Shown: one piece after another, positions 1 through 7,370 of the stretch
Layout of the letters: each line of letters begins with the position of its first letter
How positions within the stretch are numbered: the first letter of the stretch is position 1
Source: a virus
Strand: one strand, 5' to 3'
Length of the DNA: 51,107 nt
IMG/VR virus record: IMGVR_UViG_3300021420_000048
Coordinates: 1-51,107 of that record
Notes under the pieces: model-generated
The model's database searches: none
Seen by the model: the letters and a program-made list of their open reading frames with translations, nothing else
Told to the model about the DNA's origin: nothing
Program-made: the position numbers and the translations under genes

Positions 1-1
1 C

Positions 2-253
2 GGCGATGCGCAGGTGTACGGCAATGCGCAGGTGTACGGCAATGCGTGGGAACAAACGCCGTTACAAATCCACGGTACTAAACATGTGTTGACTAATTCA
101 GCGCACGGTCAAATTACTATCGGGTGTCACTCACATGATTTTAAGCATTGGTTGAAACATTATCGCGCTATCGGCAAAGCTAACGGTTACACGAAAGAAC
201 AAATCAAGGAATACGGCGGACATATCGCACACATTGTAAAATTCGGAAAATAA
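2..253 (+). CDS. C-terminal part of a YGNA-repeat phage protein (5' truncated)
   Basis: The frame is open to the window's left edge, so this is only the 3' end of a gene. The visible part begins with short repeats of the type GDAQVYGNAQVYGNA, which also repeat at DNA level, followed by a non-repetitive tail of about 65 residues rich in His and Lys. Repeats of this GNA/GDA type occur in phage proteins and probably form a left-handed beta structure; function is unknown. A GTG lies inside the repeats but is unlikely to be the true start, because the repeat continues upstream of it. Confidence 0.75.
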   Translation, partial: GDAQVYGNAQVYGNAWEQTPLQIHGTKHVLTNSAHGQITIGCHSHDFKHWLKHYRAIGKANGYTKEQIKEYGGHIAHIVKFGK

Positions 254-271
254 CACAAACGGAGAATAGTT

Positions 272-376
272 ATGCTTGAATATCTACTAAGCTTGTACTA
301 CGCCTATAGGCATGCGCAGCTAATCACTCGCCGACTGCGAGCGTATCGGCATTGGAAACCGATTAGCAAAATTTGA
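272..376 (+). CDS. Small basic protein, 34 aa
   Basis: A GGAG ribosome site sits 7 bases before the ATG. The product is Tyr-, Leu- and Arg-rich (starts MLEYLLSLYYAYRH) with no recognised domain. It fills the gap between two clearly coding genes in the same direction. Function unknown. Confidence 0.5.
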   Translation: MLEYLLSLYYAYRHAQLITRRLRAYRHWKPISKI

Positions 377-390
377 AAACCAAAATCGCG

Positions 391-433
391 TCGTGCATTT
401 TCAAAAGCAAAATTCGATCGTGCATTTTCAAAA
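391..433 (+). repeat. Tandem 16-nt repeat in a gene leader
   Basis: TCGTGCATTTTCAAAA occurs at 391-406 and again at 418-433, a 27-base period, just before the AAGGAGG ribosome site of the next gene. The core TCGTGCATTT returns at 894-903 in front of the gene at 914, again after an AAAACCAAAAT run. The copies look like duplicated leader or regulatory sequence. Confidence 0.6.
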
Positions 434-446
434 ATAAGGAGGTGGT

Positions 447-653
447 ATGCTCGAGATTCAACTTGACAAAATGAAGCAAATTGTTCGTCAGGCCGGCGGT
501 ATCTTCGTTGGCATTCAAGAATTGGGACCAACAAGGTTAGTTCTATTCAATTCTCCACAAACCAATTCGACGCTTGCGTTGCAAGCGAAGGTTGTTTCTG
601 TTGCAACGGTGCAGAATTGTATTGCGAAATCAAATGCAAAATTCGGAAAATAA
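447..653 (+). CDS. Hypothetical protein, 68 aa
   Basis: A strong AAGGAGGTGGT ribosome site precedes the ATG. The product starts MLEIQLDKMKQIVRQAGG and ends NAKFGK, echoing the VKFGK end of the first gene in the window; the DNA around both ends is similar (AAATTCGGAAAATAA). No domain recognised. The leader carries the tandem 16-nt repeat. Confidence 0.65.
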   Translation: MLEIQLDKMKQIVRQAGGIFVGIQELGPTRLVLFNSPQTNSTLALQAKVVSVATVQNCIAKSNAKFGK

Positions 654-679
654 AACTAAAAAAAAAAAAAGGAGAAATG

Positions 680-859
680 ATGCCAAGACCTAGGTGTAGC
701 GAATGCGGACACGATATGCTAGAACACGGCACCTCTATGCCATATTATTGTTATCATGCCGAGTATGGCGATGCTGTAGATGTATGTCAGTGTTCCGGTT
801 TTAAATACCCGATAATTATGCGAGATGCCGAAATACTCGGCGGCTACGACCCAACATAA
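680..859 (+). CDS. Small zinc-finger-like protein, 59 aa
   Basis: CSECGHDMLEH followed by a CYH and a CQC cluster suggests a bound zinc ion. Two ATGs are adjacent; the second is chosen because it lies 5 bases after the GGAG, a better spacing than 2. Unknown role; small CxxC proteins of this sort recur across the window. Confidence 0.65.
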   Translation: MPRPRCSECGHDMLEHGTSMPYYCYHAEYGDAVDVCQCSGFKYPIIMRDAEILGGYDPT

Positions 860-913
860 AACCGATTTTGAAAATCTAAAAACCAAAATTTGATCGTGCA
901 TTTCGGAGGTCGA

Positions 914-1117
914 ATGAAAGAGAAAAGTTTAGAAAAACAACTTGATGATCTAAACTTTGACATCACAGAAGCTCTGGTGGAACGAGGAAGGTGCTGCGGT
1001 CCTGGAGATTATCCAGAATGGGAGAAATGGCATTTGAAAGCCTTGGAATTGATTAAACAGCGAAATAAATTGGTTGCATTGCTTCCTGCCGTAACAGTTT
1101 CCGAAGATTTAGCTTGA
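914..1117 (+). CDS. Hypothetical protein, 67 aa
   Basis: Preceded by CGGAGGTCGA. A mostly helical, charged protein (starts MKEKSLEKQLDDLNFDI) with a central CCGPGDYPEWEKWH segment. No family recognised. Its last codons overlap the -35 hexamer of the promoter at 1114. Confidence 0.65.
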   Translation: MKEKSLEKQLDDLNFDITEALVERGRCCGPGDYPEWEKWHLKALELIKQRNKLVALLPAVTVSEDLA

Positions 1118-1142
1118 CACTAGTTGTATCAAGGTCTATACT
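1114..1142 (+). promoter_or_regulatory. Consensus sigma70-type promoter
   Basis: TTGACA at 1114-1119, a 17-base spacer and TATACT at 1137-1142: a full -35 match and five of six -10 bases. The start point would fall near 1149, giving a roughly 30-base leader before the gene at 1182. The -35 box overlaps the stop codon of the preceding gene. The host RNA polymerase would be expected to recognise it. Confidence 0.8.
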
Positions 1143-1181
1143 TTTAAATAGATGAGTAGTCTTAAATCTAAAGGAGGAAGA

Positions 1182-1442
1182 ATGCCAAGAACAGCAAGCG
1201 CGGCAGTAGCAGAAAAGGTTAACCTTTCAAAGCAAGAGCGGCTAGTCCGTTTAGCCAATAAACGTGTTCCGAAGGCAATCAAGGCGTTGCAATTGGTCGC
1301 GGCTCTCGCAAAGTATAATCCTTCAACGCCACAGGTAAACAGCATCGTGGATAGACTGAATAAAGAAATGGAGGCGGTTGTTTCTACACTTTATCCAAAG
1401 CCGGAGGAACCGGAAGAGAAAGAAACCGAGTTTGCTCTCTGA
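1182..1442 (+). CDS. Small basic helical protein, 86 aa
   Basis: First gene behind the promoter, with an AAAGGAGGAAGA ribosome site. The centre is basic and helical (LANKRVPKAIKALQLVAAL); the C-terminus is acidic (PEEPEEKETE). The size and charge would suit a DNA-binding regulator, but no family is recognised, so this remains a guess. Confidence 0.65.
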   Translation: MPRTASAAVAEKVNLSKQERLVRLANKRVPKAIKALQLVAALAKYNPSTPQVNSIVDRLNKEMEAVVSTLYPKPEEPEEKETEFAL

Positions 1443-1464
1443 CGCCGCAGGAGGCTAGAGCTTT

Positions 1465-1529
1465 GAGGGCGCAAGTTCCTGAAAAGGATATTATACAAGT
1501 ATTTGTATAAGGATTGTGCTTGCGCCTTC
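1465..1529 (+). ncRNA. Candidate three-helix structured RNA
   Basis: Closing stem 1465-1475 / 1519-1529 pairs 11 of 11 with one G-U. Inside are TCCT-GAAA-AGGA (1477-1488), a 4-bp stem with a GNRA tetraloop, and a perfect 8-bp hairpin 1491-1498 / 1503-1510 with loop GTAT. Together they form a three-way junction between two genes, downstream of the promoter. There is no U-run, so it is not a simple terminator. It could be a cis-acting leader of the next gene or a processed small RNA. Confidence 0.5.
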
Positions 1530-1552
1530 TAAAAATTCAAAAAAGGTATTGA

Positions 1553-1888
1553 ATGATAGAGACTATCGCCAAAATAACATTGCAAGAATACGCTGACAAG
1601 GTTGTTGCGGGAGAGTACAGGCAGCCACTAAAAACGGTGCAAGAAGCCGTTGCGGCAGCTGGCTGGGAGTGGGCCGATAAACCTGTTTGTTGTGGCACGC
1701 AAATTGAAGTGCGTTCGTTTATTGGCAGTGCCTACATGGGCGAATGTATGGCTTGCGGACGATTTATCGTTGATGTTTCCGGCCCGACGTTTGGGAATTC
1801 ATGGGTGAATTTTCCAGATTCAACGAAGATAGAACTGAGTGTCGAACAACGATGGATCGCGGGGCAGCGCACTAAAATAGGTAAATGA
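1553..1888 (+). CDS. Hypothetical protein with possible zinc site, 111 aa
   Basis: Follows the structured RNA; the leader AAAAAAGGTATTGA resembles that of the gene at 41491. Two cysteine pairs about 20 residues apart (CCG and CMAC) could bind zinc. No family recognised. Confidence 0.7.
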   Translation: MIETIAKITLQEYADKVVAGEYRQPLKTVQEAVAAAGWEWADKPVCCGTQIEVRSFIGSAYMGECMACGRFIVDVSGPTFGNSWVNFPDSTKIELSVEQRWIAGQRTKIGK

Positions 1889-2161
1889 ATGAGCGAACCT
1901 CTAACTGGATCAGAAAGAGATGCCTTGGGCTACCTCTACGGCGGCGGTGATGAGCAAATTGAATGTCGCTCGACGGCGTGGGTAACCACTCGCTATAAGC
2001 AAAAGTGCGTCAGTGTCCTGCACAAAGGGACGATGACTATGCCTTCTCGGACACACATGATTCTTGAGCGGGCAAAAGTGGAAGGACGGTTTGGCAGTTG
2101 CTATACCTGTGAGCCTTGCATTAGGAAAGCGGAGCAGGAGCTAAATTCAAAGGAGGATTGA
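1889..2161 (+). CDS. Hypothetical protein with C-terminal cysteine cluster, 90 aa
   Basis: Starts directly after the stop of the upstream gene and ends directly before the RNA ligase start, so it is translated in one operon. CYTCEPC near the C-terminus suggests a metal site. Function unknown. Confidence 0.7.
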   Translation: MSEPLTGSERDALGYLYGGGDEQIECRSTAWVTTRYKQKCVSVLHKGTMTMPSRTHMILERAKVEGRFGSCYTCEPCIRKAEQELNSKED

Positions 2162-2746
2162 ATGAAAGAGTTTGTACCGTTTCCTAAGATTGGTCGGCTA
2201 TCTCGCAGTTGTACAATAACCGAGAAAATTGACGGGACGAATGCTTGCATCTACATTGGTGAGTCTTTACTTGAAGTTCATACTCCTGAGCAAGAACAGG
2301 AATTCCTTGTTGGCTCTAGAACCCGCTGGATTACTCCTGGAAAGAACACCGATAATTACAATTTTGCTGCTTGGGCTTATGAGCATAAAGAAGAACTGAT
2401 TGCTGGTCTCGGTCCTGGTTTGCACTTTGGCGAATGGTGGGGCCTTGGTATTCAACGACGATATGGTGCAACCGAAAAGCATTTTAGTTTGTTTCAATCT
2501 GATCGGTGGAGCGATGAGCGAGGATTAAGACCGAAGTGCTGTGATGTAGTTCCGGTAATTTATCAGGGGCTTTTTACTTCAACGGCAGTTGACGAAGCCA
2601 TTGAATCGTTGAAAATTAAGGGGAGCTTTGCTTCTCCTGGTTTTATGGATCCGGAAGGTGTGGTGGTCTTTCATCATGCGACTAAGCAAATGTTTAAGAA
2701 AACAATAGTTGGAGATGAGAAGCCGAAAGGCTCTAAGGAAGAGTAA
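2162..2746 (+). CDS. RNA ligase family protein
   Basis: The nucleotidyltransferase motifs appear in order: EKIDGTNA with the adenylated lysine at K22 (motif I, KxDG), a GEWWGLGIQRR segment (motif III region), EGVVV (motif IV) and FKKTI (motif V). At 194 residues it is a compact catalytic domain without an obvious extra C-terminal domain. The family joins RNA ends through an adenylated intermediate. A 3'-phosphatase gene at 29605 could supply the end-healing step. An AAAGGAGGATTGA ribosome site overlaps the previous stop. Confidence 0.85.
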   Translation: MKEFVPFPKIGRLSRSCTITEKIDGTNACIYIGESLLEVHTPEQEQEFLVGSRTRWITPGKNTDNYNFAAWAYEHKEELIAGLGPGLHFGEWWGLGIQRRYGATEKHFSLFQSDRWSDERGLRPKCCDVVPVIYQGLFTSTAVDEAIESLKIKGSFASPGFMDPEGVVVFHHATKQMFKKTIVGDEKPKGSKEE

Positions 2747-2749
2747 TCG

Positions 2750-2992
2750 ATGCTGTTAGTTAAGGTCGTGAATATAGGAGGCGGTGAAGAGACGGCTATG
2801 TACGAAGCCGAAGTCTTCGTCAACACTAAACGCATTTGGCGCGGCAAGGTCGGTCCGCATATTCGCGGAAAAGGATGGACAAAACTTATACGACAATTGG
2901 CTACTAAAGCTGAGTTTAATCCCTGCACAGATGAAGAAAGTTCAAATCGTTGTCCTGCGTGTGATTCTGCTGTTCGGATGATTCATAAATGA
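2750..2992 (+). CDS. Hypothetical protein, 80 aa
   Basis: ATG three bases after the ligase stop. C-terminal CPAC motif (NRCPACDSAVRMIHK). Its stop overlaps the start of the next gene as ATGA. No family recognised. Confidence 0.6.
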   Translation: MLLVKVVNIGGGEETAMYEAEVFVNTKRIWRGKVGPHIRGKGWTKLIRQLATKAEFNPCTDEESSNRCPACDSAVRMIHK

Positions 2993-3423
2993 AAAACGAA
3001 GATAAAGCCCGTGCAAAGCGATACAAAGATAACTACAATCTAACTATTGCAGAGTATGATATCGTTGACGATTATCAAAGCCACGTCTGCTGGTTTTGTG
3101 GAAAGCCACAACCGCCAGTAAAAGGTGTTCCTCGACGGCTCGCTGTAGAGCACTCTCATACTTCCGGTTTGGTGAGATCTCTCTGCTGTTCTCTTTGTAA
3201 TAGAATGCTCGGAAAAATTGAGAATGGCTTGAAACGCGCAGGCTGGCAAATAAGCATGCTACGCAAGGTGTCAGCCTATCTGCTGTATCCATCTACGCTC
3301 CCTGTAACGATGGCCCTTGGTCATGAGGTTATAGGCTGGAAAGGGCGCTGCGGAACGAAACGCCACAAGGCGGAGATTCGTCGGACAGCAAGAAGTAGGA
3401 AGAAATGCGTTGGAAACCTATAA
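2989..3423 (+). CDS. Recombination endonuclease VII-like HNH protein
   Basis: CWFCGKP, an EHSH segment, a VRSLCCSLCNRMLG block and a following helical region fit the endonuclease VII fold (zinc CxxC, DH-type catalytic site, C..CN..LG). Here the usual DHxH is EHSH. The C-terminus is basic (KRHKAEIRRTARSRKK). In T4 the relative resolves branched DNA; scattered copies like this are often homing-type nucleases. One of four in the window. Confidence 0.8.
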   Translation: MKNEDKARAKRYKDNYNLTIAEYDIVDDYQSHVCWFCGKPQPPVKGVPRRLAVEHSHTSGLVRSLCCSLCNRMLGKIENGLKRAGWQISMLRKVSAYLLYPSTLPVTMALGHEVIGWKGRCGTKRHKAEIRRTARSRKKCVGNL

Positions 3424-3587
3424 ACCACAAAGATTTTACTGAGTGGCACCGTTGGTTTGCTTGGTATCCTGTAGCAACCGGCGAGAACGAGGAAGGTCTT
3501 GTTGTTTGGTTGGAGTATGTTGATCGTCAATTTAGATACATCCCAGAAATAGAATATAAGCGGGCGGTATATCGCTTGCTAGAATAA
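3405..3587 (+). CDS. Hypothetical protein, 60 aa
   Basis: Overlaps the end of the upstream nuclease gene by 19 bases, with an AGGAAGAA ribosome site inside it. Aromatic-rich (HRWFAWYPV). Function unknown. Confidence 0.6.
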   Translation: MRWKPINHKDFTEWHRWFAWYPVATGENEEGLVVWLEYVDRQFRYIPEIEYKRAVYRLLE

Positions 3588-3588
3588 A

Positions 3589-3618
3589 ATCGTGCCACCA
3601 TACTGTTTACTTTTGGAG
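3589..3618 (+). promoter_or_regulatory. Repeated leader element, copy 1
   Basis: ATCGTGCCACCATAC, three variable bases, then TTACTTTTGGAG. The same 15+3+12 arrangement occurs at 21567-21596, also right after a GAATAA stop and ending in the ribosome site. It is therefore a repeated untranslated leader, perhaps regulatory. Confidence 0.6.
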
Positions 3619-3626
3619 GTTTGTAA

Positions 3627-4364
3627 ATGGGCACTACACCGCCCGTTATACCTGTTATTATATCAAAGACTAGTCTAGAGATTTGGATTATTCGTCTTGC
3701 TTTGATTGCCGCTCTTATTTTCGGGTGTATTTATGCTTTTGATTCTCTTATTGCAAACCACGATGCTGCTAAAGCCAACGCTTCTCAGATCGCTCTTGAA
3801 GCGGTCGTAAAGAGCAACGTCGATTATCAGACTAGCGCGGCTACTTTGTTTGCTCAAATAGAACAGCAAATAGTAGCGCTGGGAGCCTCAAATAAAATCC
3901 TGCAAACCGCTCAGGTTACTCGCGCTACTCAGACTGATAAGCAACAGCAGCAGGATGCTAATTTGACCGTGATTCAGGCTAGTCAGCGTCTCAACCAATT
4001 GGAGCCGAAGCAGCCTCCTGCAGTTGTAAATACTAATGGTAGTTTGATTATTGGGTTACCATTGACTCAAGCCGTCATTCAAGATTTAGATTCGATTCCT
4101 GGGCTTAAAGCCGATAACGCAGGCTTGACACAAGAGCTTGTGAACGATACAACGATCATAACGGATTTGCATACGGAGTTGAATACGGATGACGGCGAGA
4201 TTACTGGCTTGAAAAGTCAAATTACTGCCCAAGACAAGGCTAGCAAAACTGAAATCGCGGCGCTAAAGTCGTCTGCCCGTAAGGGGAAACTAAAGTGGTT
4301 TGGCATTGGATTTATTGCAGGGTTCGTAGTTCGCGAAGGAATTTTACTGGGGGTGGGACGATAG
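3627..4364 (+). CDS. Membrane-anchored coiled-coil protein
   Basis: An N-terminal membrane segment (about residues 18-40, WIIRLALIAALIFGCIYAF) is followed by a long Gln/Ala-rich, probably coiled-coil region and a second hydrophobic stretch near the C-terminus (about 225-243). Basic residues flank the second segment. This resembles phage envelope proteins, but no family is recognised; a spanin or structural role would be speculation. Translation starts after the repeated leader and its GGAGG site. Confidence 0.7.
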   Translation: MGTTPPVIPVIISKTSLEIWIIRLALIAALIFGCIYAFDSLIANHDAAKANASQIALEAVVKSNVDYQTSAATLFAQIEQQIVALGASNKILQTAQVTRATQTDKQQQQDANLTVIQASQRLNQLEPKQPPAVVNTNGSLIIGLPLTQAVIQDLDSIPGLKADNAGLTQELVNDTTIITDLHTELNTDDGEITGLKSQITAQDKASKTEIAALKSSARKGKLKWFGIGFIAGFVVREGILLGVGR

Positions 4365-4369
4365 AGTCG

Positions 4370-4618
4370 TTGAAAGAACGAAGGAGAAAGCGTTGGGAGT
4401 CGGAGTTTGTTCCTTGCTCCAAACATCCAAACCGGCGCTGCAATAAATCAATTTTTGTAGCTAATCGAACAAGAGTTTGTGGAACCTGCAAGACGAGAAC
4501 AACTAGGAATAAAAAGCGTTATAATGCAACCATGAAACTAAGACTTTTCGGATACGGTCGTCTTCGTGGGATTGCGCTATTTGAACGCCTGACTGGATTT
4601 AAACTCGGAGGAAGTTAG
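4370..4618 (+). CDS. Small basic zinc-module protein, 82 aa
   Basis: Contains CSKHPNRRCNKSIF followed by VCGTCKTR, matching the C-x-H-P-x-R ... CxxC module seen twice in the endonuclease VII-like gene at 14286. The nuclease domain itself is missing, so this may be a remnant or a stand-alone DNA-binding module. A TTG start is used here because no ATG is well placed; the start is uncertain and the frame continues upstream into the previous gene. Its stop overlaps the next GTG. Confidence 0.5.
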   Translation: MKERRRKRWESEFVPCSKHPNRRCNKSIFVANRTRVCGTCKTRTTRNKKRYNATMKLRLFGYGRLRGIALFERLTGFKLGGS

Positions 4619-5487
4619 TGGTTAAGAAACCGGTTGAGTCACCAGACGAATATTACGAAGAACTAGAGGCAATTCAAGACGGCTTCCAAGAAAAAGCATT
4701 TGAGAAGTATCGTCCAAAGTCCGAGTTTCCTGAGTTGTTTGTTACCTTGGATGATAAGTTTGAAACGATTCAGTTAGCTCCGCTGTATGATGTTCATGTA
4801 GGCAGCCGTGAGCACGACGGCGCTCTTTTTGAACGACACTTAGAATGGATTGCGAATACTCCAAACGTATTTACTTGGAATGGCGGAGATGCATTTGAGA
4901 ACAAGACTCCTCACGAAGGAAACATGGGACATGATCCGTTGTCTCCAGAAGAACAACTTCTTGAGGTAACCAGACAATTCGGAAAAGTTCAACATAAGAT
5001 GCTTTTTTCAATTCCAGGTAATCACGAGGATCGTACTTTTAAGCAGTCTGGTATGTCAGGAGCCAAGCGGCTAGCGGAAAATCTGCGCGTTCCTTATTTT
5101 GGAGACTATTGCTTTTGTACTATTCGGTGGAGGGGTAACAATTTCCGCATTCTCGCTCATCATGGCTCTGGCGGCGCACAGACGCCCGGAGCGCAACGCA
5201 ATTCAGCTCGTAAGGATTTGGGTTGGGCAAAGCCGGATATGCTCTGGACGGGGCATTTGCATCAGCCAATGGTGGACACAGCATTCGTAGCGGATATTGA
5301 TCAGAAGACTGGTCGAGCGTTCCAGCGCGATGTTTTGATCGTTATCTCCCCGAGCTATGTTAAATATTTTGGTGGTTACGCGGCGCATAAGAGGATGGCT
5401 CCGGGACTTCGTGGCCTTACTGTTGCGATCTTGAATCCAGACGGTCGGATTGATGGTAATGTGCATGCCCGAGGACGGAGACTTTAA
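4618..5487 (+). CDS. Calcineurin-like metallophosphoesterase
   Basis: The two-metal phosphoesterase motifs are in order: DVHVG, NGGDAFEN, PGNHED, AHHGSG and WTGHLHQP. At 289 residues it has an N-terminal extension of about 45 residues before the first motif. The family includes SbcD/Mre11-type nucleases and nucleotide phosphodiesterases. The substrate cannot be told from sequence. GTG start overlapping the previous TAG. Confidence 0.85.
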   Translation: MVKKPVESPDEYYEELEAIQDGFQEKAFEKYRPKSEFPELFVTLDDKFETIQLAPLYDVHVGSREHDGALFERHLEWIANTPNVFTWNGGDAFENKTPHEGNMGHDPLSPEEQLLEVTRQFGKVQHKMLFSIPGNHEDRTFKQSGMSGAKRLAENLRVPYFGDYCFCTIRWRGNNFRILAHHGSGGAQTPGAQRNSARKDLGWAKPDMLWTGHLHQPMVDTAFVADIDQKTGRAFQRDVLIVISPSYVKYFGGYAAHKRMAPGLRGLTVAILNPDGRIDGNVHARGRRL

Positions 5488-6128
5488 TGATCTTAGCTTT
5501 TGGAAACAAAGCACGGCAAGGAAAGAATACTGCTTGCAACGCTGTTTTAAGCTATTATGCTACTCAATCAAAGTTTCAAATTAAGAGTGTTAATTTTGCT
5601 GATGCTTTGCGTAAAGAAGTAACTACGGCTATCTCAGAGCACGGCAGCGCCAAAGAGTTTTTTAACCGAGGTTACTTTGGCGTGAGTCTTTTAAATCCGC
5701 TCGGCGTATGTATACCAGATTGGGTTGTTGCAGATCCGAATCCGGATATGGCTGATCCATTGCTTCCGTATGGCAAGCATCCGAAATTATTACAGTGGTG
5801 GGGTACGGAATATCGTCGTAAGCAATCTCCTAATTATTGGGTTGAAAGGTGGCGAGAGCAAGTTGTGGGGTTTAAAGGTATTGTAGTAACAGGGGACCTT
5901 CGATTTTTAAATGAGGCCGCTGCGGTTAAGGAACTAGGCGGATATACAATTAATGTTACATGCTTGAACAAAGATGGTACAGTGTATATTTCTTCAGATC
6001 GGCCTGCAAATCATTCTTCGGAGACTGAATTGGATGGCTATAACTGGGATTTTTTTATACGCTCAAAAAGCTCAGACCTTACTGAGAGTATGACAATTAC
6101 TATAGCCGAATATATTCGGAGGTTGTAA
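5487..6128 (+). CDS. Deoxynucleoside monophosphate kinase
   Basis: N-terminal P-loop GNKARQGKNT (residues 6-15), a DLRFLNE motif and the LDGYNWDF block match the phage dNMP kinase family (T4 gene 1 type). It phosphorylates dNMPs to dNDPs, feeding replication together with the RNR, ThyX-like and dUTPase genes further right. Good GGAG site; the start overlaps the previous stop. Confidence 0.8.
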   Translation: MILAFGNKARQGKNTACNAVLSYYATQSKFQIKSVNFADALRKEVTTAISEHGSAKEFFNRGYFGVSLLNPLGVCIPDWVVADPNPDMADPLLPYGKHPKLLQWWGTEYRRKQSPNYWVERWREQVVGFKGIVVTGDLRFLNEAAAVKELGGYTINVTCLNKDGTVYISSDRPANHSSETELDGYNWDFFIRSKSSDLTESMTITIAEYIRRL

Positions 6129-6133
6129 TTTAA

Positions 6134-6673
6134 ATGAGCCGAGCTTGGATACAGACTTTTTCTAATATCAAATTTGATATATTGAATCCGAAACCAGAAA
6201 TGGTTCGGATTGAGGATATCGCACACGCGTTAAGTTTGTTGTGTCGTTTTACAGGTCACACTAAATTTTTCTATAGTGTAGGGCAGCATTCATATCTTGG
6301 AAGCTTTTTGGTGCCCCCTAAAGACGGCCTGTGGTTTCTTTTGCACGATGCTAGCGAGGCTTTCCTCGGCGACGTTAGCTCTCCGCTGAAACACCTTACT
6401 CCTGCTGGCAAGGCTTATCTTTCGCTGGAGTTAAGAACTATGGAAGTGATTATCAAGCGCTTTGGCTTATCGTCTGTTGAGCCGAACAGTATTAGAAAAA
6501 TTGATCGGCAGATGTTATATGCAGAAAAAGCTCTGCTAATGAAGAAGTGCAATTGGGACCGCCTTTGGTGGGGCCAACCCAAGAAAGCCCCTATAGTTAT
6601 TAAAGAAATGTCTCCAAGAGAAGTGGAATTTGAGTTTTTAGATCGATATTATCAACTTAAGGAGGATTTATGA
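6134..6673 (+). CDS. HD-domain phosphohydrolase (YfbR-like)
   Basis: Conserved H31, H52, H71-D72 and D80 (DIAHALS, GQHSY, LLHDASEAFLGD) give the metal-binding HD site, with the W-x-QT ... FDxLNP ... CRF-x-GH N-terminus common in phage and prophage homologues. YfbR relatives are 5'-deoxynucleotidases, fitting its place beside dNMP kinase. Exact substrate unknown. Confidence 0.8.
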   Translation: MSRAWIQTFSNIKFDILNPKPEMVRIEDIAHALSLLCRFTGHTKFFYSVGQHSYLGSFLVPPKDGLWFLLHDASEAFLGDVSSPLKHLTPAGKAYLSLELRTMEVIIKRFGLSSVEPNSIRKIDRQMLYAEKALLMKKCNWDRLWWGQPKKAPIVIKEMSPREVEFEFLDRYYQLKEDL

Positions 6674-7014
6674 CGGCAGTTGTTACTACATACCAATCAA
6701 TTAATTGTGATGGTTGCGAAAAAACTCTTACATTTGAAAAGAATGAAGGGCCTCAAGCATCTCAGGATCATCCTTGGATCAATCATATGATTCTAGTTCA
6801 AACTCCTGATGGTCGGCAGTTCTCTTATTGCAGCACGCTGCATGCAATTGAGCACGGAGGAACCGGTGTCTGGAATCGTCCTGAAGAAAAGAAAGTCATC
6901 ACTATGGGTAGCACGGAAGCTGTCAACCTAGCCGCCAAAGCGGCGGCGAAAGCGAAGCAGTTTACCGATCAAATCAAAGCAGGGCAGCCGGCGCAAGTAA
7001 CTATTGAAAGATAG
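6670..7014 (+). CDS. Hypothetical protein with CxxC site, 114 aa
   Basis: Strong AAGGAGG site; overlaps the HD gene by four bases. INCDGCEKT and YCSTLHAIEH resemble a small zinc-binding domain often seen in phage proteins; the C-terminus is Ala/Lys-rich. Function unknown. Confidence 0.7.
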   Translation: MTAVVTTYQSINCDGCEKTLTFEKNEGPQASQDHPWINHMILVQTPDGRQFSYCSTLHAIEHGGTGVWNRPEEKKVITMGSTEAVNLAAKAAAKAKQFTDQIKAGQPAQVTIER

Positions 7015-7022
7015 GAATCTTT

Positions 7023-7370
7023 GTGCCAGATTACATTCTTAGTTTTGTCGGGCATATCATTGAGGAAATCAGACCTATTGATTTTCCAACAGAAGTACGC
7101 CACGACTTTATAACTAGAGTTGAGAATGTTGAGGATCTTTTCAAAATAACAAACGATCAGTGCGCTACTTTCATTCGGCAGAGCGGTATGATCGTTTTTA
7201 AAGATCCTAATCGTGTACTGTTTTTGGAGAAGAGCGGCTCTGAGAAGAACTTGGATAATCGAATATTCGTTCCTATGCACATGATAAGCTATATTTCTAC
7301 GGAGACAAAAATCATGGATTCGCCAGTTCCAGATTTGGAGGGGCCGTTCAATGCTCGTTCTTTCAATTGA
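7023..7370 (+). CDS. Hypothetical protein, 115 aa
   Basis: GTG start after AGGAATCTTT. No recognisable motif. The C-terminus overlaps the exonuclease start by 20 bases, which supports coupled translation. Confidence 0.6.
   Translation: MPDYILSFVGHIIEEIRPIDFPTEVRHDFITRVENVEDLFKITNDQCATFIRQSGMIVFKDPNRVLFLEKSGSEKNLDNRIFVPMHMISYISTETKIMDSPVPDLEGPFNARSFN

Noticed and set aside
1465-1529. Rho-independent terminator
   Set aside because: The stem is followed by CTAAAAATT, not a U-run, and an inner three-way junction is unlike a terminator.
6134-6673. 2-aminoadenine (Z-genome) system suggested by an HD hydrolase plus family A polymerase
   Set aside because: No PurZ-like or MazZ-like gene is in the window, and the HD protein looks like the common YfbR-like phage form.
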